Source: an uncultured Collinsella sp. (GTDB lineage Bacteria > Actinomycetota > Coriobacteriia > Coriobacteriales > Coriobacteriaceae). Taken from it: a DNA stretch of 64,000 bases. The notes below the pieces were generated by a model. That model was not told the origin of the DNA, did not search any database, and was given only the letters and a program-made list of their open reading frames with translations. The translations under genes were made by a program, and so were the position numbers. The stretch is from contig CATYVH010000001.1 of the NCBI GenBank assembly GCA_958413765.1, positions 1 through 64,000 on the forward strand. Direction: 5' to 3'. Below are positions 7,905-17,973 of this stretch, piece by piece; positions within the stretch are counted from its first letter, which is position 1, and the number at the start of each line of letters is the position of its first letter.

Positions 7905-8771
7905 TTAATTGACAATATGCGAGCTCATATAGTCGATAAAGCGTCTCGTGGCGATAGGCATGGTGTCCCAGCTGCGCCAAGCCGCCACCACATCGCGCGA
8001 GGGAGCGTGCACGATAGGACGCACGCGGATACCGGCCTTCATGCCCTCGACCGTACGACGGTAGAGCATGCTCACGCCTAGGCCCTCCTCCACCATCGCC
8101 ATAATGGTGTAGTCGTCGGTGACCTCACTCGTCACGCGCGGCGACAGCCCATGCGCGGCAAAGGCATCGAGCACCAGACTCTGTTCGCCCTCATCCAGCA
8201 GCACAAACGGTTCGGACGCCAGGTCGGCGAGCGTCACCTTTTCCTTTGCCGTCAGCGGATGCGCGGCCGGCAACAGCGCCACCAGCTCGTCGTGATAGAC
8301 CACGCGCTTCTGAAGCCCCGTGGTAAATCCGCGTGCCGTAAAGCAAAAGTCAACCACGCCATCGTGCACCCACTGGGCGTTGCGCGTGTAATCGCCCTGC
8401 TTGAGGGTAAAGCGTACGCCCGGATGCAGGGCCCCAAAGTCGCGGATCACGCGCGGCAACACGGTACGGCTCACATTGGTAAACGTCGCAATGCGAATGT
8501 CGGTCGATGAAAGCCCCAGCAACTCCTGACGCTTGCCCTCAAGCTCCGCCTCGGCCGTTACGATCTGGCGCAGATACGGCAGATACTGTTTGCCGTCGCG
8601 CGTCAGCGACACACCCTGCTTGCCGCGCTCGATAATCGTGGTGCCCAGCTCGCGCTCGAGCGCCTTGACGGCCTGGCTTACCGCACTTTGCGTATAGCCC
8701 AGCTCGTCCGCCGCGCCCTTAAAACTGCCGCGATCGACCACCATACAAACAATCTGATACCGCGATGCCAT
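7905..8771 (-). CDS. LysR-family transcriptional regulator
   Basis: A 288-residue LysR-type regulator: N-terminal winged helix-turn-helix (residues 1-60, including AADELGYTQSAVSQAVKALE) and a C-terminal effector-binding domain of the periplasmic-binding fold. LysR regulators commonly control the divergent neighbour. Here that neighbour is an EamA-type transporter, and an AGTAT-N9-ATACT dyad lies between them, so self-regulation and control of the transporter are likely. The ligand is unknown. Confidence 0.9.
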   Translation of the reverse strand: MASRYQIVCMVVDRGSFKGAADELGYTQSAVSQAVKALERELGTTIIERGKQGVSLTRDGKQYLPYLRQIVTAEAELEGKRQELLGLSSTDIRIATFTNVSRTVLPRVIRDFGALHPGVRFTLKQGDYTRNAQWVHDGVVDFCFTARGFTTGLQKRVVYHDELVALLPAAHPLTAKEKVTLADLASEPFVLLDEGEQSLVLDAFAAHGLSPRVTSEVTDDYTIMAMVEEGLGVSMLYRRTVEGMKAGIRVRPIVHAPSRDVVAAWRSWDTMPIATRRFIDYMSSHIVN

Positions 8772-8830
8772 CGTGCCTCCACATCGATGTAGCTGTAAAA
8801 CGTTTTGCCAGGGCTTTTTCTGCCAACATT

Positions 8831-8849
8831 AGTATTTCTTAATCATACT
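8831..8849. promoter_or_regulatory. Candidate LysR binding dyad
   Basis: AGTAT (8831-8835) and ATACT (8845-8849), nine bases apart, form the T-N11-A type symmetry typical of LysR sites. It is centred between the LysR gene and the EamA gene. Assignment is by position and symmetry only. Confidence 0.45.
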
Positions 8850-8929
8850 GAAGATACATTCGCTTTACTACATCCATATCTGGGAGCAGAATCCTTTTTG
8901 CGAAACCGTTCTGTAACAAAAGGAGTCCC

Positions 8930-9833
8930 ATGGATCGCAAAAAAAGCAATCGCGCTCTCGTTTTCCGTTCCTGTCGCATGGGGCTTTTCGTACCCCCTCA
9001 TGAAGATCGGCATGGACAGCATGAACGCCACGAGTATCGTTGCGCTGCGCTGCATCATCGCCTTTGCGGCTTGCCTGCTGCTCTTCCACAAGCACGCGCT
9101 GCGCATCAACCGCGACGTGATGATTCGTTCCGCCATCATCGGCGCCATCATGGCTACCGAGCTCACCTGCATGTGCCTGGGCTCCAGCCTCACCTCGGCC
9201 TCCACCGCCGGCTTTTTGCAGAGCCTGACGGTCGTGATCGTGCCGTTTGCCAACGCGGCCCTGCTGCGTCGCGCCCCCGAGCGCAAGGTGCTCATCGGCA
9301 CCGCTATCGTCACCTGCGGCATGCTGCTGCTCTCGGGCGCAGACTTTACCAGCCTGAATCCCGGCGCGATCATCATGCTGCTCTCGGCCTTTATCTATGC
9401 CGGCCACATTATCATCGCCAAGCGCTTTGTCGAAGAAGTCGATCCGCTGGCTCTGGGCGTTTGGCAGCTGGGCTTCGGCGGCCTGTTCTCGGGTATCGCC
9501 GCATTTACCTTTGGCGGCTTCACGCTTCCCAGCACGCCGAGCGAGATCGTCGTTATCGTTGCGCTCGCACTCATCTGCTCTGCCTACGGCTTTATCACCC
9601 AGACGCTCGTGCAGCCCCACGTACCTGCCGAAACCACTGGCTTCGCCTTCTCGCTCGAGCCGGTCTGCTCCGCCGTCTTCTCGTTTTTCCTGGTCGGCGA
9701 GGTCCTGAGCCCCATCGCCTTCCTTGGCGCTGCCCTCATCCTCACCGGCGTCATGGTGGCAACTGTCGAGCTTCCGCGCCTTCGCGCACATGGGCATGCT
9801 CATATGGCGGCAGCGCCCGAGCACGTCTCGTAG
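8930..9833 (+). CDS. EamA/DMT transporter with one-base poly-A frameshift
   Basis: A ten-helix drug/metabolite transporter of the EamA (DMT) family, about 300 residues with two EamA repeats. The only start with a strong ribosome binding site (AAAGGAG) is ATG 8930, but that frame leaves the transporter after five codons. The interval is 904 bp, one base too long. A run of seven A (8939-8945) follows MDR; with six A the frame reads MDRKKAIALSFSVPVAWGF and runs straight into the transporter. As printed, the gene is frameshifted at codon 4-6: phase variation, transcript slippage or a sequencing error. In-frame alternatives upstream lack a binding site. The divergent LysR gene is the likely regulator. 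Confidence 0.8.
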
Positions 9834-9920
9834 ACCCCACTCCTCATACAGCCGCGGCATAAAGGTCTCCGGACGCCTTTACAATAGATGCCGACAAAGC
9901 ATCTGCCCTAAAGGAGTTCC

Positions 9921-10646
9921 ATGGACGCCGCAACTCGCGACCGCAACATAGCAACTTGGTTGGGCGATGCGCCGCAGCCGGTACGTGACACTACGAACCA
10001 GCTACTCGAGCGCATCGCCCTTCTGCGTGCCGAGCAGACCATCTACCCGGCACAAGACGACATCCTCAATGCCCTCGCCTACACGCCGGCCGACCAGGTC
10101 AAGGTTGTCATCTTGGGCCAGGACCCCTATCACGAACCCAACCAGGCCATGGGGCTGTCGTTCTCGGTGCCCGCTACGCAAACCAAGTTGCCGCCGAGCC
10201 TGCGCAACATCTATAAGGAACTCAAAGCCGATCTGGACTGCCCCATTCCCGCCACGGGAGACCTAACCCCCTGGGCACAACAGGGCGTCCTACTCCTTAA
10301 CACGACGCTCACCGTGCGCGAGCATGCCGCGAACTCGCACGCCAAGCTGGGCTGGAGCACGCTCACCGACTACGTTATCGAACGCTGCTGTCAGCTGCCC
10401 CAGCCGGTCGTCTTTTTGGCATGGGGCCGCTTTGCCCAGCAGATGGTCGACGGCAAGCTCGCCGTGACCGCCACAGGCAAGGCAGCCGGCAAGTTCTGCC
10501 TGGCCTCTACGCATCCCTCGCCGCTTTCGGCAAACCGCGCCACAGCAGAACTCCCCGCTTTTATGGGGTCGCGCCCCTTCTCCGCTGCCAATCGGCTACT
10601 CGAACAGCACGGCTCGACCCCCGTCAACTGGACTTGCCTCGGCTAA
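9921..10646 (+). CDS. ung: Uracil-DNA glycosylase, family 1
   Basis: A 241-residue family 1 uracil-DNA glycosylase, the usual length. GQDPYH at 66-71 carries the catalytic Asp68 and HPSPLS at 198-203 is the DNA-intercalating loop. It removes uracil from DNA to begin base excision repair. The ATG at 9921 follows AAAGGAG. The gene is monocistronic, ending at a strong bidirectional terminator. Confidence 0.97.
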   Translation: MDAATRDRNIATWLGDAPQPVRDTTNQLLERIALLRAEQTIYPAQDDILNALAYTPADQVKVVILGQDPYHEPNQAMGLSFSVPATQTKLPPSLRNIYKELKADLDCPIPATGDLTPWAQQGVLLLNTTLTVREHAANSHAKLGWSTLTDYVIERCCQLPQPVVFLAWGRFAQQMVDGKLAVTATGKAAGKFCLASTHPSPLSANRATAELPAFMGSRPFSAANRLLEQHGSTPVNWTCLG

Positions 10647-10661
10647 AAACCGATACATCAA

Positions 10662-10695
10662 AAACGCGCCCGACGGCTTTCCGTCGGGCGCGTTT
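10662..10695. terminator. Bidirectional terminator between ung and SDR gene
   Basis: AAACGCGCCCGACGG and CCGTCGGGCGCGTTT form a perfect 15-bp stem with a 4-nt loop, placed between the convergent ends of ung and the SDR gene. Confidence 0.9.
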
Positions 10696-10696
10696 C

Positions 10697-11377
10697 CTAT
10701 TCGGGCCAAATAAACTGGGTGCGGCCGGCCTCGCCGCCGTCAATGAGCAGACTCTGCCCGGTCATAAACCGGTTGGTCGCGCCCACAAAGTAGATCCACT
10801 CGGCGATCTCTTGGGCACTGGCCCAGCGCTTGAGCGGCGTGAGCTCCATAATCTGGTTCCACAGATGCTCGTCTTCCATCACGCAACGGTTGAGCGGCGT
10901 GATGACGCCGCCCGGGTCCACACTGTTGGCGATGGCCTGCGGCGCCAAGCGGTTTGCAAGGTTTTTGGTGTAGGCGATAACGCCGCCCTTGCTGGCAGCA
11001 TAGGCGGGAAACTCCGATCCCGTATGCCCGCTCGCCGAGCCCACATTGACCACGGATTTGATAGCCGGCGCGGGCTTGGCGGCAAGTCCCTCCCCCACAA
11101 AGGCGTAGCGCTCAGTCACGTTGATGGTGCCACATAGATTAGCAGCAATGTCGTCGGCCGAATCTTGCGTACCGGCAACGTTTACGATCACCTGAGGCTC
11201 AAGGTCGTCTGGAAACGAGTCCGGCTCGCGCACATCAACAATCAGATGGCGATAGCGCTCGTGTTCGACCGCCGCCGGCAGCAGATCAAAGCCCACGACC
11301 TCGTGACCCTCGTCCAAAAAGCACTGCACGCACGCGGCTCCAATGCCGCCCGAAGCGCCCGTGATCAAAACCCGCAT
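10697..11377 (-). CDS. Short-chain dehydrogenase/reductase
   Basis: A 226-residue classical SDR oxidoreductase. TGASGGIG at 6-13 binds NAD(P), NVAG stabilises the fold, a serine lies in NVGSASG, and YAASK at 126-130 holds the catalytic Tyr and Lys. The C-terminal MTGQSLLIDGGE matches the 3-oxoacyl-ACP reductase-like branch. Substrate is unknown; similarity to FabG is fold-level only. It lies 9 bp downstream of the VUT transporter gene on the same strand and is probably co-transcribed with it, which hints at, but does not prove, a shared pathway. Confidence 0.85.
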   Translation of the reverse strand: MRVLITGASGGIGAACVQCFLDEGHEVVGFDLLPAAVEHERYRHLIVDVREPDSFPDDLEPQVIVNVAGTQDSADDIAANLCGTINVTERYAFVGEGLAAKPAPAIKSVVNVGSASGHTGSEFPAYAASKGGVIAYTKNLANRLAPQAIANSVDPGGVITPLNRCVMEDEHLWNQIMELTPLKRWASAQEIAEWIYFVGATNRFMTGQSLLIDGGEAGRTQFIWPE

Positions 11378-11386
11378 ATCTGCTCC

Positions 11387-12109
11387 TTAGGCGGTTGCGT
11401 GGCGCTCGAGGTACTCAGCACCCACATTCTCGCGCTCCCAGCTGCGCACGACCTTGTAGCCCACGGGGCTCAGGAAGACCTCGCACAGCAGCTCGGCGAT
11501 GGCGCCCGTCAGCGAGCACATAATGACCTGCACCCAGGTCCAACCAAAGAACGTGTGGCTCACCACAATGGCAAAGACCAGGTTGTCGATAAACTGACCG
11601 ATACCCGTGGACACATAGGAGCGGAAGGCAAAGCTCGCAAAGTTATTCTTTTTGAGCATGCGGCCGAGCGACTGGTTGAGCGTGGAGTTCACCACGGCGG
11701 AGGTGAGCATGGCCAGCGAAGAGCCGAACACCACGTACCAGGTGCCGCCGATGGTAGCGTTAAGGGCGGTGTTGACCTCGATCATGCCCGTGTCATAGTA
11801 GGCGCCCCACATGCCGGGCGTGAGCGAGCACAGCCAAAAGCACAGGCTTACGGCCAGGTTGACCACCAGCGCGAGGATAGAGATTTTGATGGATGCCTTA
11901 GCGCCAAAGCGCTTGCAGATCATGTCCTGGCACAAAAACGAGACCCAGCTCACCACGAAGCCGCAATCGAGCGCCAGATACGGCAGGCTGATAAGTTCTT
12001 TGTTGGCCAGCAGGTTCATCATGATTACGCTCACGATAAACAGCGAAACCGTTGCCGCGGGAATGCTCCGCAACAGGACCTTGTAGTCCTCCATGACCTT
12101 CTTGATCAT
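11387..12109 (-). CDS. VUT-family (YhhQ-like) queuosine precursor transporter
   Basis: A 240-residue membrane protein with six to seven helices and the VUT/YhhQ signature features: a polar first helix with MMNLLANKEL, and later the FIDNLVFAIV segment with acidic and amide residues inside the membrane. The family imports queuosine precursors such as preQ0 and preQ1 in bacteria that salvage them. The ATG (12107-12109) follows AAAGGAG. About 80 bp of leader upstream can fold into a hairpin with an A-rich tail, which would fit ligand control. It forms a likely two-gene operon with the SDR gene. Confidence 0.8.
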   Translation of the reverse strand: MIKKVMEDYKVLLRSIPAATVSLFIVSVIMMNLLANKELISLPYLALDCGFVVSWVSFLCQDMICKRFGAKASIKISILALVVNLAVSLCFWLCSLTPGMWGAYYDTGMIEVNTALNATIGGTWYVVFGSSLAMLTSAVVNSTLNQSLGRMLKKNNFASFAFRSYVSTGIGQFIDNLVFAIVVSHTFFGWTWVQVIMCSLTGAIAELLCEVFLSPVGYKVVRSWERENVGAEYLERHATA

Positions 12110-12115
12110 TGTGTA

Positions 12116-12164
12116 CTCCTTTGGTTTTAGGTTTAACGAGCAGGATATCGGACCCGAACTGCTC
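12116..12164 (-). promoter_or_regulatory. Candidate preQ1-like structured leader
   Basis: On the minus strand GAGCAG and CTGCTC close a hairpin whose loop contains CGGGTCC. An A-rich tail (GTTAAACCTAAAACC) follows, then the AAAGGAG of the VUT gene. The loop GGGT could pair with ACCT in the tail, giving an H-type pseudoknot beside the ribosome binding site, the general plan of small preQ1 riboswitches. The published class I consensus is not matched, so this is a structural suggestion. Confidence 0.25.
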
Positions 12165-12265
12165 GGCCGCCCCGGTCTTGAGGCGACGGTGGGTATGATA
12201 GCCGCTCACACGGCGGCAGGCAAGCAAGCGGCGCGGCGGCCCCACAGGACCACCGCGCCGGCGCA

Positions 12266-13879
<1,614 letters not shown>

Positions 13880-13926
13880 GCGGATCCTTTCTTGCATTGA
13901 GTGCATTACGTCGTTGTAACCGCACT

Positions 13927-13932
13927 ATTGTA
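13927..13932 (-). promoter_or_regulatory. Candidate -10 box of prfC
   Basis: TACAAT on the minus strand, 47 bp before the prfC start. No convincing -35 box is at the expected distance, so this is tentative. Confidence 0.3.
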
Positions 13933-14015
13933 GCCGCGAAATCCCGCCATAGGGCACCTATCAGGACAAATTCATCAGCTGAGCTCGCTCTGTAGCGGGC
14001 AGCCGCCTCAAGGAT

Positions 14016-14314
14016 TGTCTCGATCTGTAACAGCAAGACGGGTTTTGAGCCCCTACCTGTTACAGATCGAGACAAACTGGCAGGCCCGCCGGCACAATCT
14101 TAATCTGTAACATCTAGCCGCCCAAATCAGGTCTAACTGTTACAAATCGAGATAAACAGGAAGGCAGGGAGCCAATGTCTCAATCTGTAACATCTAGCCG
14201 CGCAAATCGACTCTTACTGTTACAGATTGAGACAAATAAGCAGGCGGGCAAATAAGATCTCGATCTGTAACAGCAGGCGACCCAAAACGGACCTAGGTGT
14301 TACAGATTGAGATT
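14016..14314. repeat. Array of four dyads with exact 80-bp period
   Basis: Four 59-bp dyad units start at 14016, 14096, 14176 and 14256, exactly 80 bp apart, separated by 21-bp spacers. Each has an 18-bp left arm (type TGTCTCGATCTGTAACAG), a 23-nt centre and an 18-bp right arm (type CTGTTACAGATCGAGACA). The arms of unit 1 are perfectly complementary; the others carry a few differences. Centres and spacers vary, although units 2 and 3 share CTAGCCG. The array fills most of the 559 bp between prfC and the GntR operon. It could be an operator array, a transcribed hairpin array or a BIME-like repeat. No cas genes are near. Confidence 0.9.
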
Positions 14315-14360
14315 GTTTTGGGGCAAGCGCGGCACTGGCGGACTATTCCACATTTAGCTC

Positions 14361-14411
14361 TTGCGTAACTGTGCATAGTGTATATATACTGTGCTTACCG
14401 GTTATATACAC
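14361..14411 (+). promoter_or_regulatory. Promoter and YtrA-type operator of the GntR-ABC operon
   Basis: TTGCGT (14361-14366) and TATACT (14385-14390), 18 bp apart, form a good promoter. The inverted repeat GTGTATATA (14378-14386) / TATATACAC (14403-14411) overlaps the -10 box and start site. YtrA-subfamily GntR regulators bind GTGTA-type dyads, so self-repression by the next gene is likely. Confidence 0.65.
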
Positions 14412-14438
14412 GTGTAGCCCATCAGCTAAGGAGCCGCT

Positions 14439-14819
14439 GTGGACATCATCCTATCCAATTCGAGCGACAAGCCCATCTACGAGCAAATAGCCTCGCAAGT
14501 CAAAGCTCAGATCCTTTCGGGCACGCTCGCGGCGGGAGCCAAACTTCCCAGCATCCGTGCGCTCGCGAGCGACCTGGGCGTGAGCGTCATCACCACCAAG
14601 CGCGCCTATGCCGACCTGGAACAACTTGGCTTTATCTGTACCGTGCAGGGCAAGGGCTGCTTTGTCGCCGAGGGCAACCAGGAACTCTTGCGCGAAAACC
14701 AGCTTTGCCATATCGAAGAGTTGCTTGCGCAGGCCGCTACGCAGGCCGAAACCCTGGGTGTCACGCGCGACAAATTGCACGAGATGCTCGACCTTGTAGC
14801 CCCCGAAACCATGCAGTAG
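14439..14819 (+). CDS. GntR regulator, YtrA subfamily
   Basis: A 126-residue protein with a GntR-type winged helix-turn-helix (residues 10-75, including KLPSIRALASDLGVSVITTKRA, split here by no gap) and only a short helical tail, the mark of the YtrA subfamily. These proteins regulate a downstream ABC transporter operon. It starts with GTG behind AAGGAG. The ABC ATPase begins 24 bp after its stop and the permease overlaps that, so one operon is clear. A dyad matching YtrA-type sites covers the promoter. Confidence 0.9.
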   Translation: MDIILSNSSDKPIYEQIASQVKAQILSGTLAAGAKLPSIRALASDLGVSVITTKRAYADLEQLGFICTVQGKGCFVAEGNQELLRENQLCHIEELLAQAATQAETLGVTRDKLHEMLDLVAPETMQ

Positions 14820-14842
14820 CCATCTGCAAGAAAGGCTATACC

Positions 14843-15724
14843 ATGCAAACCTTGCTAGAACTCAAAGGCGTCTCACGCCGCGTAAGCGACCGCTTTTCCC
14901 TACGCGATGTCACACTCACCGTGGAGCCCGGCCAGATCGTCGGCTTTGTGGGCGCAAACGGCGCCGGCAAAACAACGACGATTCGCGCCGCGCTCGGGCT
15001 TATAAAGCTCGATGCCGGCGAGGTGCACCTGTTTGGGCAGCGCTGCGACGCCAACGTGCCCGACGAGACGCAGCGCCATCTGCGCTCCCGCGTCGGCCTT
15101 GTCCTGGACACGTGCCCCTTCCCCTCCACGCTCAAGGTGGGCGAGATCGAGAAACTCGTAGGCCCGGCATTCCCCACGTGGAGTCGCGAAACATTCGCCG
15201 GATTCATCGACCGATTTGGCCTTGACCCCAAAACCAAGGTCAAAGACCTCTCCCGCGGCATGGGCATGAAGCTGCAGCTTGCCTGCGCGCTCAGCCACCA
15301 TGCCAAGCTACTTGTTTTGGACGAAGCCACCGCGGGCCTCGATCCCATGGCACGCGAGGAGCTGCTCGATGAACTGCTCGCCTTTGTTTCCGACGGCCAG
15401 CGCAGCGTGCTGCTCTCGAGTCACATTACGTCCGACCTCGATCGCGCCGCCGACCGCGTCATCTGTATCGATAACGGCTCGATTGTGTTTGACCTGCCGC
15501 GCGAGGACATTACCGACCGCGCCGGCATCGCCCACTGCACTCAGGCGCAGGCCGCCGAGCTTATGGCTTGCGTCGAAGGCGCCCGCGCCGCCCACCACGC
15601 CTATAGCGTGGATGTGCTCGTGCCCAACCGTCGCGATGTGCTCGAGGCCTTCCCCGAGATCCCCTGCGATCGGGCAACCATTGATGACTATCTTCGCCTC
15701 ATGCTGAAAGGGGCTTCGAAATGA
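14843..15724 (+). CDS. ABC transporter ATP-binding protein
   Basis: A 293-residue ABC ATPase: Walker A GANGAGKTT at 37-45, signature LSRGMG at 136-141 and Walker B LLVLDEA at 156-162, with a C-terminal extension of about 80 residues, as in YtrB/BcrA-type ATPases. The signature has LSRGM in place of the usual LSGGQ, which is common in this subgroup. It powers the permease encoded by the overlapping next gene. Substrate is unknown; relatives act in cell-envelope stress or antimicrobial export. The ATG follows GAAAGG. Confidence 0.92.
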   Translation: MQTLLELKGVSRRVSDRFSLRDVTLTVEPGQIVGFVGANGAGKTTTIRAALGLIKLDAGEVHLFGQRCDANVPDETQRHLRSRVGLVLDTCPFPSTLKVGEIEKLVGPAFPTWSRETFAGFIDRFGLDPKTKVKDLSRGMGMKLQLACALSHHAKLLVLDEATAGLDPMAREELLDELLAFVSDGQRSVLLSSHITSDLDRAADRVICIDNGSIVFDLPREDITDRAGIAHCTQAQAAELMACVEGARAAHHAYSVDVLVPNRRDVLEAFPEIPCDRATIDDYLRLMLKGASK

Positions 15725-16419
15725 AACGCGCCTTTATGTCTGAGCTCGCCATCGTCCGCACGCTTGTCCCGAGCATCGCGGGCGTCGGCCTGTTCATCTT
15801 CGTCGTGCTGACCCTCGCCAACGCATCGGATGGCGATTCCGGCATGAGCGCCGGCGCCTGCGCGGTCAGTGCCATGTCACCCATCATGGTCATGAGCTCG
15901 CTGGCCGGCTTCGACAATCAAAACGGATGGGAACGTTATCGGGCAACGCTGCCCCTCTCGCGCAAAGACATCATCTGTGCACGCTACCTGAGCATCATTG
16001 TCTTCTCGGCTGTCATGGCGTGCGCCGCCGCGCTTCTGTGCATCGTCTCTATCCCGCTCTTCAACAGTGCGGGCGTGACCTCGACAGGACAAACCGTCTT
16101 TGAGATCGCAATCGCCTCGGCAGCCTCGATGCTCATCTCCCTCATGATGGTGTTTTTGGCGCAGCCGTTGTTCTTTCGATTTGGACACATGGAGGCGCTG
16201 CGCCTAGCTGTTGGCTTGTTTGCCCTGCTCGGATGCCTTGCCATGGCCACGCTGAGCTCCTCCAACCCCATCAGCAACTGGCTCATGTCGATTTCCGGAG
16301 CGAATCCCGACCCTGCCGTGCTAGGCTGTCTGTGCGCAGGAATTGCCGTGCTGGCCCTCGTGCTATGTGCGCTTAGCTGCGCCATCAGCATCAAGGTCTA
16401 TCGAGCACGCGACCTGTAG
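15721..16419 (+). CDS. ABC-2 type permease of the GntR-regulated transporter
   Basis: A 232-residue membrane protein with six predicted helices and an amphipathic WERYRATLPLSRKDIICARY segment after helix 2, a hallmark of ABC-2 permeases. Its ATG overlaps the stop of the ATPase gene (ATGA), indicating translational coupling. It should form the membrane channel of the transporter and ends just before a T-rich terminator. Confidence 0.88.
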   Translation: MKRAFMSELAIVRTLVPSIAGVGLFIFVVLTLANASDGDSGMSAGACAVSAMSPIMVMSSLAGFDNQNGWERYRATLPLSRKDIICARYLSIIVFSAVMACAAALLCIVSIPLFNSAGVTSTGQTVFEIAIASAASMLISLMMVFLAQPLFFRFGHMEALRLAVGLFALLGCLAMATLSSSNPISNWLMSISGANPDPAVLGCLCAGIAVLALVLCALSCAISIKVYRARDL

Positions 16420-16442
16420 GCAAGCGCGGCATCATCGGGCAT

Positions 16443-16469
16443 GCGCCGTAGACCTGGCGCGGTTTTTTT
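16443..16469 (+). terminator. Intrinsic terminator of the GntR-ABC operon
   Basis: GCGCC and GGCGC form a 5-bp stem (extendable) followed by GG and seven T, 24 bp after the permease stop. Confidence 0.75.
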
Positions 16470-16542
16470 GGGGAGGCGCTCGGCCCGTGTCTACGCCCTC
16501 ACACCGGGTTTGAAATGTTTGTACTGCCCGTGCGCCACCGTG

Positions 16543-17847
16543 CTACTTGCGCAGCGGCTTGGGCAGCGGGATGCCTGCCGCAATGACGGCGGCGATGATC
16601 ATGCAGACGATGCCCTTGAGCGGGAAGCACATAAGCAGCAGGCCCACGACCATGACGGGCTGACGCATAACGGCGCCCATCGTCGAGGCCGTGCAGACGG
16701 CGACGCAAAAGACCGGATCGGCGCCGGTGAGGATGGCAAGGCCGTAGCCCAGGCTCACGCCCGAGAAGATGACGGGGAAGAAGTGACCGCCGCGCCAGCC
16801 CATGTTGATAAGCGCGGGAGTCAGCATGGCCTTCACAAGCCCGGTTGCAATAAGCACGCCGGCGGGGATGGTCATATAGGTCTCCATGAGCACGTCGGTC
16901 TGCGTCTCGCCGGCAAACATGGTGTAGGGCAGGACCGTGCCACAGATGGCGAGCGCCAGACCGGCTAGCATGGCCTTGACGACAGGGCGCTCCCCTATGG
17001 TGTGGGCCAACGCCTCGCTCGCGTGCTCCGAGACAAAGTACAGCCAGCCGCAGGCCGTACCGATGAGTGCCAGGGGAATAAGCCAGGCAAGCTCAAGGTT
17101 GCCCACCCGGGCAGCCTCGAACCTCGGCATACCCATACCTCCGCCCATAAGCTGGCCGAGCAGCAGATAGGTGCCCAGGCCGCCGGCAATTGCGATGCCG
17201 TAGACCACGGTCTTTTGCGCCTTGGGCAGCTTGATGGTGATCTCATCGGACTCAGAGTCCTCGTCGTCGTTAGCGCCCTGGCCGTCAGCGCTACCGGCGA
17301 GCGGCGCCACAAAGCCAAAGACGGGTGCGGTGAAGAGCGCCGTCAGGGCAGCCTGAGTACCCAGCAGCGTGAGCTGCCTAAACTCGGCGCCAAAGCGACG
17401 CATGCGGTCGCCGACCCAGCTGCACAGGCCCGCGATAACGCCGGTCAGGCCGGCCTCCGGTCCAATGCTTCCGCCAAACAGCAGCGGCAGCAATGCCGCG
17501 AGCGAGAGCTTGCCCAGGTTGTCGTACGGGCAGCGGCCGTCGCGCTTAACCTTGGCCATCACCTGATTGAGGTCATCGGTCTTGGCACCCGTCATCTTTT
17601 CGTACAGACCGATCAGCAGGCCACCCAGCAGACAGACGAAAAACGGATACGGCAAAAAACCGAACGGACCGCTCGCGAGCTCGGGCGAAGCGACGCCCAG
17701 CATATGCGGGATCTCGGTCCATAGATAGTCGATACCGTGCTCCATCGCAAAGAAAAACAGCCAGACCGCGGCACCAGCAAACGCACCGGTCACAGCCACG
17801 CTCACTAAAAACAGCGCACGGTTTTTGGGTTTTGCCAGGTTATCCAT
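16543..17847 (-). CDS. ClC-family chloride channel/transporter
   Basis: A 434-residue membrane protein of the ClC family. GSIGPEAG at 126-133 is the selectivity-filter motif (usually GREGP; here GSIGP) and GWRGGHFFP is the GxFxP element of the second half. ClC proteins move chloride, fluoride or other anions, as channels or H+ antiporters. The altered first motif means ion preference cannot be assumed. An acidic loop (NDDEDSESDE) separates the two halves. The ATG follows GGGAGGT. Confidence 0.88.
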   Translation of the reverse strand: MDNLAKPKNRALFLVSVAVTGAFAGAAVWLFFFAMEHGIDYLWTEIPHMLGVASPELASGPFGFLPYPFFVCLLGGLLIGLYEKMTGAKTDDLNQVMAKVKRDGRCPYDNLGKLSLAALLPLLFGGSIGPEAGLTGVIAGLCSWVGDRMRRFGAEFRQLTLLGTQAALTALFTAPVFGFVAPLAGSADGQGANDDEDSESDEITIKLPKAQKTVVYGIAIAGGLGTYLLLGQLMGGGMGMPRFEAARVGNLELAWLIPLALIGTACGWLYFVSEHASEALAHTIGERPVVKAMLAGLALAICGTVLPYTMFAGETQTDVLMETYMTIPAGVLIATGLVKAMLTPALINMGWRGGHFFPVIFSGVSLGYGLAILTGADPVFCVAVCTASTMGAVMRQPVMVVGLLLMCFPLKGIVCMIIAAVIAAGIPLPKPLRK

Positions 17848-17973
17848 CGGGACCTCCCGTGGTCAGAAGCGACAAAGATACGTTTTATTGTAAGACGAGC
17901 GCAACGCAGGCAGGCCAACCATCTACGCCGCGAAGGGCGCCGTTGGGTGCCGCATGCGCGACAGACCCAAAGC

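Noticed and set aside
8930..9862. 310-codon frame from the strong start of the EamA gene
   Set aside because: After the first five codons it reads Arg/His-rich shadow sequence; the transporter lies in the other frame, so a one-base slip is the better explanation.
10697..11377. FabG of fatty-acid synthesis
   Set aside because: SDR motifs are present but there are no fatty-acid genes nearby; only family-level naming is safe.
14016..14314. CRISPR array
   Set aside because: Units are dyads with variable centres, there are only four of 59 bp, spacers are 21 bp and related to each other, and no cas genes are near.
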